Shown piece by piece: positions 23,211 through 32,424 of a DNA stretch of 64,000 nt (position 1 is the stretch's first letter; each line of letters starts with the position of its first letter). The position numbers were made by a program, and so were the translations under genes. Origin of the DNA: Roridomyces roridus (lineage: Eukaryota; Basidiomycota; Agaricomycetes; Agaricales; Mycenaceae); NCBI GenBank assembly GCA_029378245.1, contig JARKIF010000006.1, positions 2,108,001 through 2,172,000 on the forward strand. Reading direction: 5' to 3'. The notes below the pieces were generated by a model. That model saw only the letters and a program-made list of their open reading frames with translations. It made no database searches and was not told where the DNA came from.

Positions 23211-24725
23211 ATGGAAGACTCTCCATGTACGCCTCCCAAAAGTTCTACTCACCGTCTCATTGACTTTCTTGCAAAGGGTCTCGGATTCCCACCGAAATGG
23301 CACAGGAAATCACCGCCCACAATGCCGACGATGCGCCAACCCTCCGCGCTATGTCCCTCGTGTCGAGGGCGACGCGTTTCTTAGCCATAATCCACCTTTT
23401 TTCTTCAATATTCTTCTCCTGTGTTGAGGACTTTGGGTGGTGGCTCGATATGCTCGAGAGAACACCGGACCTCGCCACCGTTGTCCGAACGGTCAAATTC
23501 TCCTCCAGAGACACCACTCGGTCAAAACGCTGTCTAGGTCTCGATTCTGTGAGACGCTTCTCGTATTCTCCAATCGTTCCCGTCATCCCACCCCTCCCTC
23601 GTGTCGACCTCGTCGTATGGAATAGCAGCGCTGGGCACCCGCCAGTTCCAATGATGGCCGCGCACATGGCCTTATTTCCTCGCGTGCGGAAGCTGCAGTT
23701 GCGGAACGTAGTGTTCCACTCTTTCGCCCAGCTCTCAGCTCTGATTGGTGCATGCGCTGGCCGGCTTCGATCTCTCTCTTTCGAAGACGTCATCATGGAC
23801 GAGGCCAAACTTGTGGCTCCAGTCGAAGAGACCTCTTCCGATCTGGTGGCACCGGATCTCACCGCACTGGACGAGCTCCGCCTCCATAAGTGCGACGCTG
23901 AGCCCGAACAGGAGGTTGTCGCTCGTTTGATAGAGCACTGCCCGCCCACTGGGCTGCAGTCTCTAATTCTCGGGGGCACCCTCTCGGATGACATCGAAGC
24001 GTGTTCCCTCGCCACCACAGAAAAGCTGCTGCAGTTTGCAGCCCCCTCTCTTGTCAATCTGGTCTTGGAGTCGACATCGATACCGAGTCGTCAGCATGTT
24101 TTCTAAGCCTCACAGTTACTCGCAGTTCTGATCATTTTCGTCAGCTCATGACCGTGTTATAGCCATGTTCGGCCGCTTGCCTGTTTTTGCCGCCCTGGAG
24201 ACGTTCACAGTGTGGTTAGGCTCAGACCAAATGGCAAAAACCGTCGTGAACGCGCTGGAAGGTGCTCCGAATCTCACTCGACTCAATTTCAGAATTCCTC
24301 TTTTCCAAGATGGCTACTCGGATGTTCGAGATGCTTTGATCGACATTCTCTGGGACGCCTTTCCGTGGGGCGGCTCTGGCTCTATGAAAACAGTCCTGAC
24401 CCGCAAGTTCCCCTCATGCCGTCGAATCGTGTTTCAGTTTTGCCTACTAGACCATTCGGACGTGCATTTCCGGCGTGGGGCACGAAGGAGACTGAAGCGT
24501 CGTTTGAAGGAGAAGTTGGAAGAAAGTGGGGCAGAGCTAGATGGTGAATATCTTCAGGTGGAGTGGCTGGACGAAGATTTCAATCCCGTCGTCTATCGCG
24601 AGACGAATGGAAAGCCGTTCTGGTCTTTCTCTACCGTTGGCCGGCTTTACGACTCCGACGAGCCCGAGACGGAGGCCAGTGATTGCGAGTCCGAGTCGTC
24701 CGATTCGTCGGATTCAGTGGGATGA
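23211..24725 (+). CDS. F-box-like/LRR-type protein, family member A
   Basis: Exons 23211-23226, 23277-24086, 24145-24725; 468 aa. A 16-nt first exon encodes MEDSP and a phase-1 intron splits the next codon (T then GG, Trp). An F-box-like helix set follows (SRIPTEMAQEITAHNADD, then LRAMSLVSRATRFLAI), then leucine-rich strands, then the family C-terminal domain: MFGRLPVFAALETFTVWL, GAPNLTRLNFRIP, HFRRGARRRLKRRLKEKL, EWLDEDFNPVVYR and an acidic Glu/Ser tail. The role as an SCF adaptor is inferred from the F-box-like part alone. Closest relative in the window is E (42 kb, minus). The second intron starts GTCGTC, a weak donor, but it is required to keep MFGRLP in frame. Confidence 0.75.
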
Positions 24726-24919
24726 TTTGGATGGGAATGGGACCTGGAAGACTCGTCCTTATCGCATTATAATACAAAGTGTCTCCCCATGATTTATCAT
24801 TTGGTCGTACGCATTCTCTTTCAACTCTGAATCGGAGATTGGATAGATGCATGGTCGCATGATCACATCACTCGCTTAGCTCTTTGAACCTCAACCACCG
24901 CCACCAAAGATCGCCCAAC

Positions 24920-27281
24920 ATGGAGTTAGCGTGCCACTGTACGTTCGCCCTCCTGCTCTTAGAGGTTCCACTTCATTTCTACCTCCAGGGACGCGAATAC
25001 CGCCAGAAATAGCTCACGAAATCACTGCACACAATTCCGACGACGGGCGGACCCTTTCGCGCCATGTGCCTCGTGTCGAAAGAGACGCGTTTCTTGGCCA
25101 TAATCCACCTTTTCCCCTCTGTAACATTTTCGTGTGTGGAGGACTTCGCTTGGTGGATCGGCATGCTCGAGAGGACGCCAGTACTCGCGACGGTCGTCAA
25201 AACGGTCCAGTTCACCGCGAAAGAACCAAGCTCGTGGAAGTGCCGTGGACTGGGATTTTCGTCAGTGACGAAACTGTCAGACAAAAACGCTGTTATTCCC
25301 GTCATTCCAGCTCTCCCGAGCGTCGGCCTCGTCGAATGGAACACCCATTATGGACACCACGGAAACCTCCCAGTTGCAGCGCTGACCGCACAAATGTCTC
25401 TCTTCCCAAACCTACAAAAGCTCCGGCTACTCGATGTCGTATTTGACTCTTTCACTCAACTTATGGCGCTCATTGGCGCGTGTGGACGGCTTACGTCCCT
25501 CGCGTTCGTTAGGGTCACCGCTGGCCAGTACCTCTCGGGATCCGAGTCCGAGTCCGAGTCCGAGTCCGAGTCCGAGTCCGAGTCCGAGTCCGAGTCCGAG
25601 TCCGAGTCCGAGTCCGAGTCCGAGTCCGAGTCCGAGTCCGAGTCCGAGTCCGAGTCCGAGTCCGAGTCCGAGTCCGAGTCCGAGTCCGAGTCCGAGTCCG
25701 TCCGAGTCCGAGTCCGAGTCCGAGTCCGAGTCCGAGTCCGAGTCCGAGTCCGAGTCCGAGTCCGAGTCCGAGTCCGAGTCCGAGTCCGAGTCCGAGTCCG
25801 AGTCCGAGTCCGAGTCCGAGTCCGAGTCCGAGTCCGAGTCCGAGTCCGAGTCCGAGTCCGAGTCCGAGTCCGAGTCCGAGTCCGAGTCCGAGTCCGAGTC
25901 CGAGTCCGAGTCCGAGTCGAGTCCGAGTCCGAGTCCGAGTCCGAGTCCGAGTCCGAGTCCGAGTCCGAGTCCGAGTCCGAGTCCGAGTCCGAGTCCGAGT
26001 CCGGTCCGAGTCGAGTCCGAGTCCGAGTCCGAGTCCGAGTCCGAGTCCGAGTCCGAGTCCGAGTCCGAGTCCGAGTCCGAGTCCGGTCCGAGTCCGAGTC
26101 CGAGTCCGAGTCCGAGTCCGAGTCCGAGTCCGAGTCCGAGTCCGAGTCCGAGTCCGAGTCCGAGTCCGAGTCCGAGTCCGAGTCCGAGTCCGAGTCCGAG
26201 TCCGAGTCCGAGTCCGAGTCCGAGTCCGAGTCCGAGTCCGAGTCCGAGTCCGAGTCCGAGTCCAAGTCCAAGTCCGAGTCCAAGTCTCCAACTCTTTCTG
26301 CGGCTGAGCTCCCAGATCTGTCCACCCTGGAGGAACTTGTGGTGAAAGAATGCGATTCCGAGCCTGAATACGATGATTTTGTCGGTCGTTTATTCGGCGA
26401 ATGCCCGCCATTCGGACTACAAACGTTGGCTTTGGAGCGTTGCATTGGGGAAGATTCAAACAACAGCTGTTCCTTCCAGGCCGCAAAGAAAATTTTGTGC
26501 CTGGTCGCTCCCACTCTCGTCAATTTGATCATAGACCCGACATTTCGACAAGTCGGTGAGTACATTTTCAAGAACCTGACGCTTCTTGGCCGACCCTGAT
26601 TTCGACACAGGCATTGATCGAGTTGCGAAGATGTTCGACCGCTTGCCCACCTTCACGTCCCTCAAGACTCTCACTATCTGGCTCAGTCCTGACCACGATG
26701 CACAAAATCTGATAGACGCGGTCAGAGACGCGCCGAGCGTGACCCGAGTTGTCTTTCGGATCGGGCTTTTCCGCGAAGACTACGACGACGATCGGGCGGA
26801 TTTCAGCGAGATCCTCCGAGAGGTGTTTCCCTGGGGTGGTCCGGGCGCGGAATCCCTGGGAAGAGTCGTGAAGCGCAAATTCTCGCTGTGCCGCGAAATC
26901 GCCTTTCACTTTTGCGTTCCTGACGCCGACTCGGAATTTCATTTCCGACGTGGGATGAGACGGAGGGCAGAGCGGCGGCTCAGAGAGAGATTGGAAAAAA
27001 CCGGGGCGGGTATTGAGGATTACTTTCGGGTGGAGTGGTTGGAAGACTTGAACAGCCTTCGTCCTGTGGTCTACCGCAAGACGAACGGGAAGCCGCTGTG
27101 GACGGCCCGGAAGGAACGTTCTCGATCGGAGCCGGAGACAGAGGCTAGTGATTGTGAGTCGGAGACTTCAAGCATCGCTGATTCACAGGAATGGGACTCG
27201 GACGGAAACCTCATTATTCGTGAATGGACCGAGGCGGACGAGGCCTCGTATCGTCGGGAGATGCTTGAGGAATGGTATTAG
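24920..27281 (+). pseudogene. F-box-like family member B, frameshifted and repeat-expanded
   Basis: Family structure is present: 19-nt exon 1 (24920-24938, MELACH then W), exon 2 from 24989 to 26555, exon 3 26611-27281 ending in the usual DLNSLRPVVYRKTNGKPLW and EPETEASDCESE tail. One extra T in the run 25054-25056 shifts the frame right after HNSDDGRTL, disrupting the F-box. Translation could still start at ATG 25064 and stay open to the exon-2 donor, but without an F-box. Between the leucine-rich part and the second half sits a 744-bp (TCCGAG)n array where relatives have only a short Ser/Glu/Asp stretch. I treat it as a probable pseudogene or an F-box-less derivative. Confidence 0.7.
25541..26284 (+). 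repeat. (TCCGAG)n hexanucleotide array, 744 bp, coding phase
   Basis: About 120 tandem TCCGAG units, nearly perfect. The breaks are one 4-nt unit (25697-25700) and four 5-nt units (25917-25921, 26000-26004, 26011-26015, 26082-26086). The last units change to TCCAAG. The array encodes Ser-Glu, then Val-Arg, and returns to Ser-Glu as these breaks shift phase. The losses sum to six bases, so the frame is intact at the end. No phase of this hexamer on either strand contains a stop. Confidence 0.98.
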
Positions 27282-27473
27282 CATGAGAAAAAGAAAAGGC
27301 ACCAGAGGGGTTGTGAGTGCCAGTTGAAGAACAGGATTCCCAGCGACCCTGCGTTCAGTGCATACGGCAAACGTTCATTCATAGTTGCACGCCTTCTCGC
27401 CGATACATATATTGTCCAATGTACTTAATTGCGGCGTGGATCGTTACGCCCTCACGGTGGAAGCTTGACTCGG

Positions 27474-28033
27474 AATTCAACAGGACCGGTGATTATGCTG
27501 TGTGAACTTAGATCCTGAGTCCCGACAAAATTGCCCGGATGGCCCGTCGAACTATGGGCCAGAGTCCCGACAAAGGGGGTCCGGCGGCCGGTGAACCCTG
27601 ATCCAAAGTCCCGACAATGGTCAGTTGCTTGACACTCCAGTCTAATGCAAAGTCCCGACATCGGCACTGCAGCGGCACGACTGCACAGTAACCATTAGCC
27701 CATTGTTCGTCCATCAATCGTCCATCATCGAGATTCGAGCCTGTGGCTCCAGCTCCCACGCCACGGCTCGGAGGCTATCAAAGAATTTCGTGTTGAAACC
27801 GGCCGGAAGAGCGCTCAGGGATTTTTTTGGCGATTTTTTGGTGATTTTGGCTTGATTTTGACATATTGAACTCTGATCCGGGGTCCCGACATCGAGAGAT
27901 TTAGGTTGAACTCAGAGCCAGAATCCCGACAAGATTTCTGTCGGCGGTGGGGACCAAAGTCCCGACAAAATTTTCGAGACCCCTAAATTCGGGATCTAAG
28001 TTCACATGCAATAATCACCGGTCCTAATTCAAC
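27474..28033. mobile_element. hAT-like MITE, 544 bp, with 8-bp target duplication
   Basis: Element 27482-28025, flanked on both sides by AATTCAAC (27474-27481 and 28026-28033), an 8-bp target-site duplication. Terminal inverted repeats of 34 bp (27482-27515 and 27992-28025) begin AGGACCGGTGATTAT and match at 30 of 34 positions. There is no transposase frame. Seven copies of TCCCGACA cluster toward the two ends. The 8-bp duplication and subterminal repeats point to the hAT superfamily (family knowledge); the exact family is unknown. Confidence 0.9.
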
Positions 28034-28108
28034 GAGTTCGGCTCGTCAGTGCCACCATCATTGCCATCAGTTCCTGCTTGCTCTTGACATCCACGCCATT
28101 TAACGTCC

Positions 28109-29635
28109 ATGGAGTCCCATTGTATCCAATTTCTCCTGGTCTCGACTTGTACTCATCTCACGCACAGGGTCCAACGTTCCCGCAGAACTGATCCACGAAA
28201 TCACTAGCTACAATGCTGACGATATACCCACCCTTCGCGCAATGTCCCTGGTCTCCAAAATGACGCGTCCATTTGCCACGATTCACCTATTCTCTGCGAT
28301 ACACTTCTCCTGCGTGGAGGACTTTCCTTGGTGGCTCGAAATGCTCAATAGGACGCCAGCTCTGGCAACCATTGTCACAAAGGTCAAGTTCTCTGGCGGT
28401 TGCTCGCAGCGGTCGATGGACCGCTTGGGTCTGACCTCTGTAACGCAACTATCTGACTCTTCGAGCATCCCTGTCCTCCCATCCCTCCCCAACGTCACCT
28501 CTGTCCACTTGGTCGAATGGCGGAACGGGAGCACACCGATGGCGATGCTGATGACCCAGATGGCTCTGTGTCCCCACATTCGCGAGCTACACCTGTTCCG
28601 TGTTACTTTCTATTGCTACAGTGAACTCGTCGCTATCATTGGCGCAGGCGGCAAAGCACTTCGGTCTCTCTCCTTCAATAGGGTGACGTTGAAAATGTGT
28701 TACCACTTCCACTTCTCCTGGCAGAGCGTCTGCGACTCTGATGAGCCAGATCTATCGACGCTGGAGCAGCTCAGCGTCGAGCGATGCAGCTTCAGCTGTA
28801 CTCTTGGTTTCCAAGACTGTATCGGGCGGTTGATGAAAGAATATCGACCCACTGGTGTTCGAACCCTGATTTTGGGCTACACCAATGAAGATGACATCCA
28901 AGCGTGCTCTATCTCTGATGCGGAAACCCTCTTGCGCCTCAACGCTCCGTCTGTCGTCAATCTAATCATGGATCCCGCGTTGGACATTTATGGTGAAGCA
29001 ATCCCCGAGTTCCCAAATATCATTCAGTTTTGACTATCCGAGCAGACAGCGAGATTATGCGCATGTTCGAAACCTTACCTGCATTCCAAGCACTAGAGAC
29101 CCTTACAATCTGGTTGCACCCGGATCGCATGGCGCAGCGGCTCATAGACGCACTGAAAGGCGCACCCAATCTGACGAGACTGGTCCTTCGGATGCCGTTG
29201 AACGACTACTGGGGCTACGAGGAGGATCGGGAAGAGTTCAACCGAATTGTCAAAAAGGTTTTTCCTTGGGGTCCGGGTCAGGATTCGATGAAGACGGTTG
29301 TGCTGCGCAAATTCCCACTTTGTCGCGAAATTGCGTTCCACCTATGCGTTCCGCGCAAGTCCGTGATACACTTCCGGCGTGGAGTAAGGAGGAGGATGGA
29401 ACTTCAGCTGAAAGAGCGTCTGGAAAAGACCCGCGCTGATATCGCGGCGTACTTGCGCATCGAGTGGTTGGATGAAGACTTTCGGTTTGTTGTGTACCGT
29501 AAGACCAACGGGAAGCCTCTATGGGAGTTCAACCGGGTTGGTAGAAACGGTTCAAGGGAATCCGAGCCGGAGACTGAGGACAGTGATTGCGATTCAGAAT
29601 CGGAGTCGGAATCGGAATCGGAATACGATGAATAA
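28109..29635 (+). CDS. F-box-like/LRR-type protein, family member C
   Basis: Exons 28109-28121, 28168-28992, 29046-29635; 475 aa. The 13-nt leader exon encodes MESH, with the phase-1 intron giving Trp at the join. The F-box-like segment reads SNVPAELIHEITSYNADD then LRAMSLVSK. The C-terminal half keeps all family marks (MFETLPAFQALETLTIWL, GAPNLTRLVLRMP, HFRRGVRRRMELQLKERL, EWLDEDFRFVVYRKTNGKPLW) and ends in [13 protein letters not shown]. Intron 2 is taken as 53 nt (acceptor after CCGAG CAG), matching A, D and E. Its start codon lies 83 bases downstream of the hAT-like MITE; the paralogous promoter of D lacks that insertion. Closest relative is D. Confidence 0.78.
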
Positions 29636-29863
29636 GGACTGTAGTATTGACTCTGGGTGGATTGGCACCTACAATTTTTTGAAAGTCCGACCCTTCTCAT
29701 TCTTTACACAGAATTAAATTGGCCGAGTTGGACCAGTGTGAGACCTTCTGAGACAAAAGAAAAAATAGGATCATCAGTGAATGAAAGACCAGTCTGTCAT
29801 CAATTGAGGCTGTAGATCGCGCGCGGAAGCAAGTTCCGCAAGTAAGACAAGGCTCAAAAGGCA

Positions 29864-29869
29864 TATAAA
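29864..29869 (+). promoter_or_regulatory. TATA box upstream of zinc-finger gene
   Basis: TATAAA within GCATATAAAG, 48 bases before the ATG of the small zinc-finger gene at 29918. Position and sequence fit a core promoter; not otherwise tested. Confidence 0.45.
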
Positions 29870-29917
29870 GAAGCACTGGATCGTCGATGTGTCTCATTCC
29901 ACTATCCTTTCACCACC

Positions 29918-30547
29918 ATGGAGAACAAAGTGCACTGCGCCCACTGCAATCTCCACTTTCCCGACGTTGAAGCTCGTGGGACACACGTCGAGTCCTCTTC
30001 GAAGCACCCCTCTTGCGAACCCTGTGGACGGCGTTTCCTAAACGAGCACTCGCTACGGGTTGTAAGCCCCTATCATTCATTGGACACCCACGGATACTAA
30101 CGTTTCTCGTGGTTACTTACAGCATCTCGAGTGCGCTTCGACCCATCGCGACGATAACGGCGACGGCGAGGAAGATCTGCATGGCGACGACGTTCTGCTA
30201 GCCTGGTCAGCTAACAGCGATGAGAGCGATTCATCTTCCTTCTTTGAAGACTACTGGTCATCAGAGTCGGAAATGGAAATGGACAGCAGCAGCTCAGCGA
30301 CCTCTGACTCGGGAAGCGAGCTCGATTCCGAGCGTGACGAAGGGGATTCAATCCACGTACGCGCCACTCTTCTCCATGTGCGGATTCTTTGCTGACATGT
30401 TGCTAGAACGATGGCATGATTTTCCTTGCGGGAAGCCAACCGGACTGGGAGTATCGGGACATGCTGCTCGAGAAGCAAGCCGACGGCGGCGGCCGTGGAG
30501 ACTTCGACTCCACCAAAGGTAGCTTCAGCCGGTTGGTCCGCACCTAA
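29918..30547 (+). CDS. Small C2H2 zinc-finger protein with acidic Ser-rich tail
   Basis: Three exons (29918-30061, 30123-30356, 30407-30547), 172 aa. The N-terminus packs two Cys2His2-like fingers: CAHC with later His in the first, and CEPC followed by HLECASTH across intron 1 in the second. The rest is strongly acidic and Ser-rich (DESDSSSFFEDYW, MEMDSSSSATSDSGSE). Such proteins can be nucleic-acid binding or ubiquitin-related; no specific family is recognised. A TATA box lies upstream. It sits in the loop of the inverted duplication, just after F-box-like gene C. Confidence 0.7.
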
Positions 30548-31135
30548 TATCAACGTAAAGTGAATGAGAATACCAACTGCACGAATAGCATTGTACACAT
30601 GGAATGTACGGAACAGGAAATTTCCCTTTTGAGGGTTCATGGATCGCCAGCCTGAGATTCTGGGGTAGATCAGTATACCCCGCACTGGATAAGACGCTTA
30701 TCCTAAGTTGGCGCTGATGGTATGAAAGACGCATATCAGAATGTCCCAGAACATTGGCGAAATTTTGAGTGTGAACATGCGTGGCCATTGGTGCCAGGAA
30801 TAACGAGATGGCCACTTGGTGGGTCGCCGTCGACAGCGAGCAGCAGATAAGCATGAGAGTACCCCAATTTGGAGGGCGACAGTTCTGGGTTCTGACGAGC
30901 CGTACGATTGGTGGATGATGGCGCAAGAGTTCCGGGCTGGCGCTGAAATCTCGGCGGAAACGTGGACGCCACGGCAACGCCACGGTCATAGAACAACTAG
31001 TTGTGTTAGAACAGGTACAGATTTTTGTTTTCTTCCTCCCTCCAGTGGCCTCATGTGGCCGACGGCCGGCGTTTCCGTCACCTGACAGGAATGCGTGTAT
31101 CAGCAATCAGATTAGCGCGTGCATGGTACCGCGGC
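30548..31135. other. Intergenic
   Basis: 588 bases between convergent 3' ends. A 193-codon open frame on the minus strand covers most of it but has no recognisable domain and overlaps the zinc-finger gene's last bases. I see no repeat or RNA. Confidence 0.4.
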
Positions 31136-31927
31136 TCACACTCCGTACTTCCTCCTGACCGCTGCCCAGGCAGGCCCAACCGACGCGTTGCGCGATACGA
31201 AATGGTTCATGTCTTGCTCCGGTATTCGATTGATGTCGACGCGATTCCAGTAGCGGGAGAGGACGTAAATGATGTCTTGGGCATCACGATCCTCCCCGCG
31301 GCTATCTGGTATGTTAGGAGTCAAGAAGGGAGAAATTACGAGCGAGCCCGCGGAAGTACACCGTACATCATCCACGTCTTGAGTTTGTTGCGTATAAACT
31401 CGGAGATGGTCAAGAACGGGAGACCCTGCATTTTCATCACCGTGGTAGAGTTGAGTTGTCGAGGACCGCTCTCCCCAGCGGGCAGGATCTCGATCTCCGA
31501 GGTTGTGAGCGGGGTGTTCAAGAACGAGCAGGATGGCCTTACCTCTATTGAAGGAATGAAGCGACGGAATGTGACGTGCAGACTGGGGGATCCCTATAAG
31601 TGAAATTAATGAGAACACGAGGTAGGCTCTACCGGTTAGTCCAAGGGGAGTGCGTCAAGGTGAAGTCGCCGTTACCCGCCAAAGCGTCGCGGACGCGGCG
31701 GAACGCATGGGGCTGATTTTGCCCACCCTCGACGATGCAGAAGATCTCCTGGAAAACATGAGCGCCGAACCTCGGCCGAAGGAACCGATATGCCGTACAT
31801 CGCAGTGAGGACTATTCGAGAGCATCGCAGTGAGGACACTCCCATAAAACGCGTGGGGGATGGCACTGGCGCGGAGCAGCTGGGAGAGGGCAGCGGACGC
31901 GTCCAAGAGTCGTGCGGTGTCAGACAT
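31136..31927 (-). CDS. Uncharacterised conserved basidiomycete protein, possibly nucleotidyltransferase-like
   Basis: Exons on the minus strand: 31799-31927, 31633-31748, 31543-31582, 31362-31494, 31136-31305; 195 aa. I recognise the recurrent fungal motif set IPHAFYGSVLTA, DEIFCIVEGG, HAFRRVRDALAGNGDF, NRLHVTFRRFIP, IEILPAGESGPR, VPFL-like LPFLTISEFIRNKLKTW and YWNRVDINRIPEQDM. The order (small-residue loop, acidic strand, later Ile-Glu-Ile strand, helical C-terminus with DAQDIIYVL) recalls the minimal nucleotidyltransferase/HEPN-like fold, but no catalytic D-x-D is clear. Function is unknown. The splice model joins all motifs in one frame, so the gene appears intact. Confidence 0.7.
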
Positions 31928-32424
31928 TAAGGGAGATTGTCGATGTCAGGCCAAGGTCATGATATAGGAAAGAGCCAAGGGGAAGGAAGACTCGTGAGTG
32001 GGACGATCAGTTATATACGTAGGCTAATGCTGCCTGTGTGTGCCAACCTCGAGATAGATGTCTCGCCTACAGATGGGGACGACGGAACGCTCCGATTTGG
32101 AAGACCGAAGAACACGTTGTCGTCACATCGCCGCGTAGACATGCAATTCAAGAGTCTAAGGTCCAGGGTCCTGCCAGTTTAGACGCTCCTTGGCGAGCAG
32201 ATCGGTCTAGTGAACCTGCCCGTAAATGGCACGACAGAAATTTTGTCTCCTAGTGCGAGAGGTTGAGGACAGGGAGCTCACTGGAGCAACAACATGGACG
32301 GGATTACCAAGTGACTCGCCGCGGCGAAATTGGACAACGCGCCATCGTGTCGGGCCGTGCGGCTCGGTTCGTCAAGTCACGTTGGCGAGCCAGCTCACTT
32401 TTCATTCGCGCCTCCTGCCCAAGT
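31928..32424. other. Divergent intergenic region
   Basis: About 500 bases between the start of the minus-strand uncharacterised gene and the MRS2 start. Should contain both promoters. Short open frames here have no recognisable content. Confidence 0.4.

Noticed and set aside
25541..26284. CRISPR-like array
   Set aside because: The repeat is a contiguous 6-bp microsatellite without spacers, inside a eukaryotic gene.
25434..26571. Long open frames in other phases and on the minus strand over the 25.5-26.3 kb array (Ser-Pro, Asp-Ser, Thr-Arg and Gly-Leu repeats)
   Set aside because: They exist only because the hexamer has no stop in any phase. Only the frame that matches the flanking family text is credible.
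28993..29027. 35-nt second intron for gene C (and the matching one in D)
   Set aside because: A 53-nt intron using the next CAG acceptor aligns with the intron of A and E, is normal in length, and keeps the family frame.
30525..31106. 193-codon minus-strand open frame
   Set aside because: No recognisable motif, crosses the zinc-finger gene's end, composition not protein-like.
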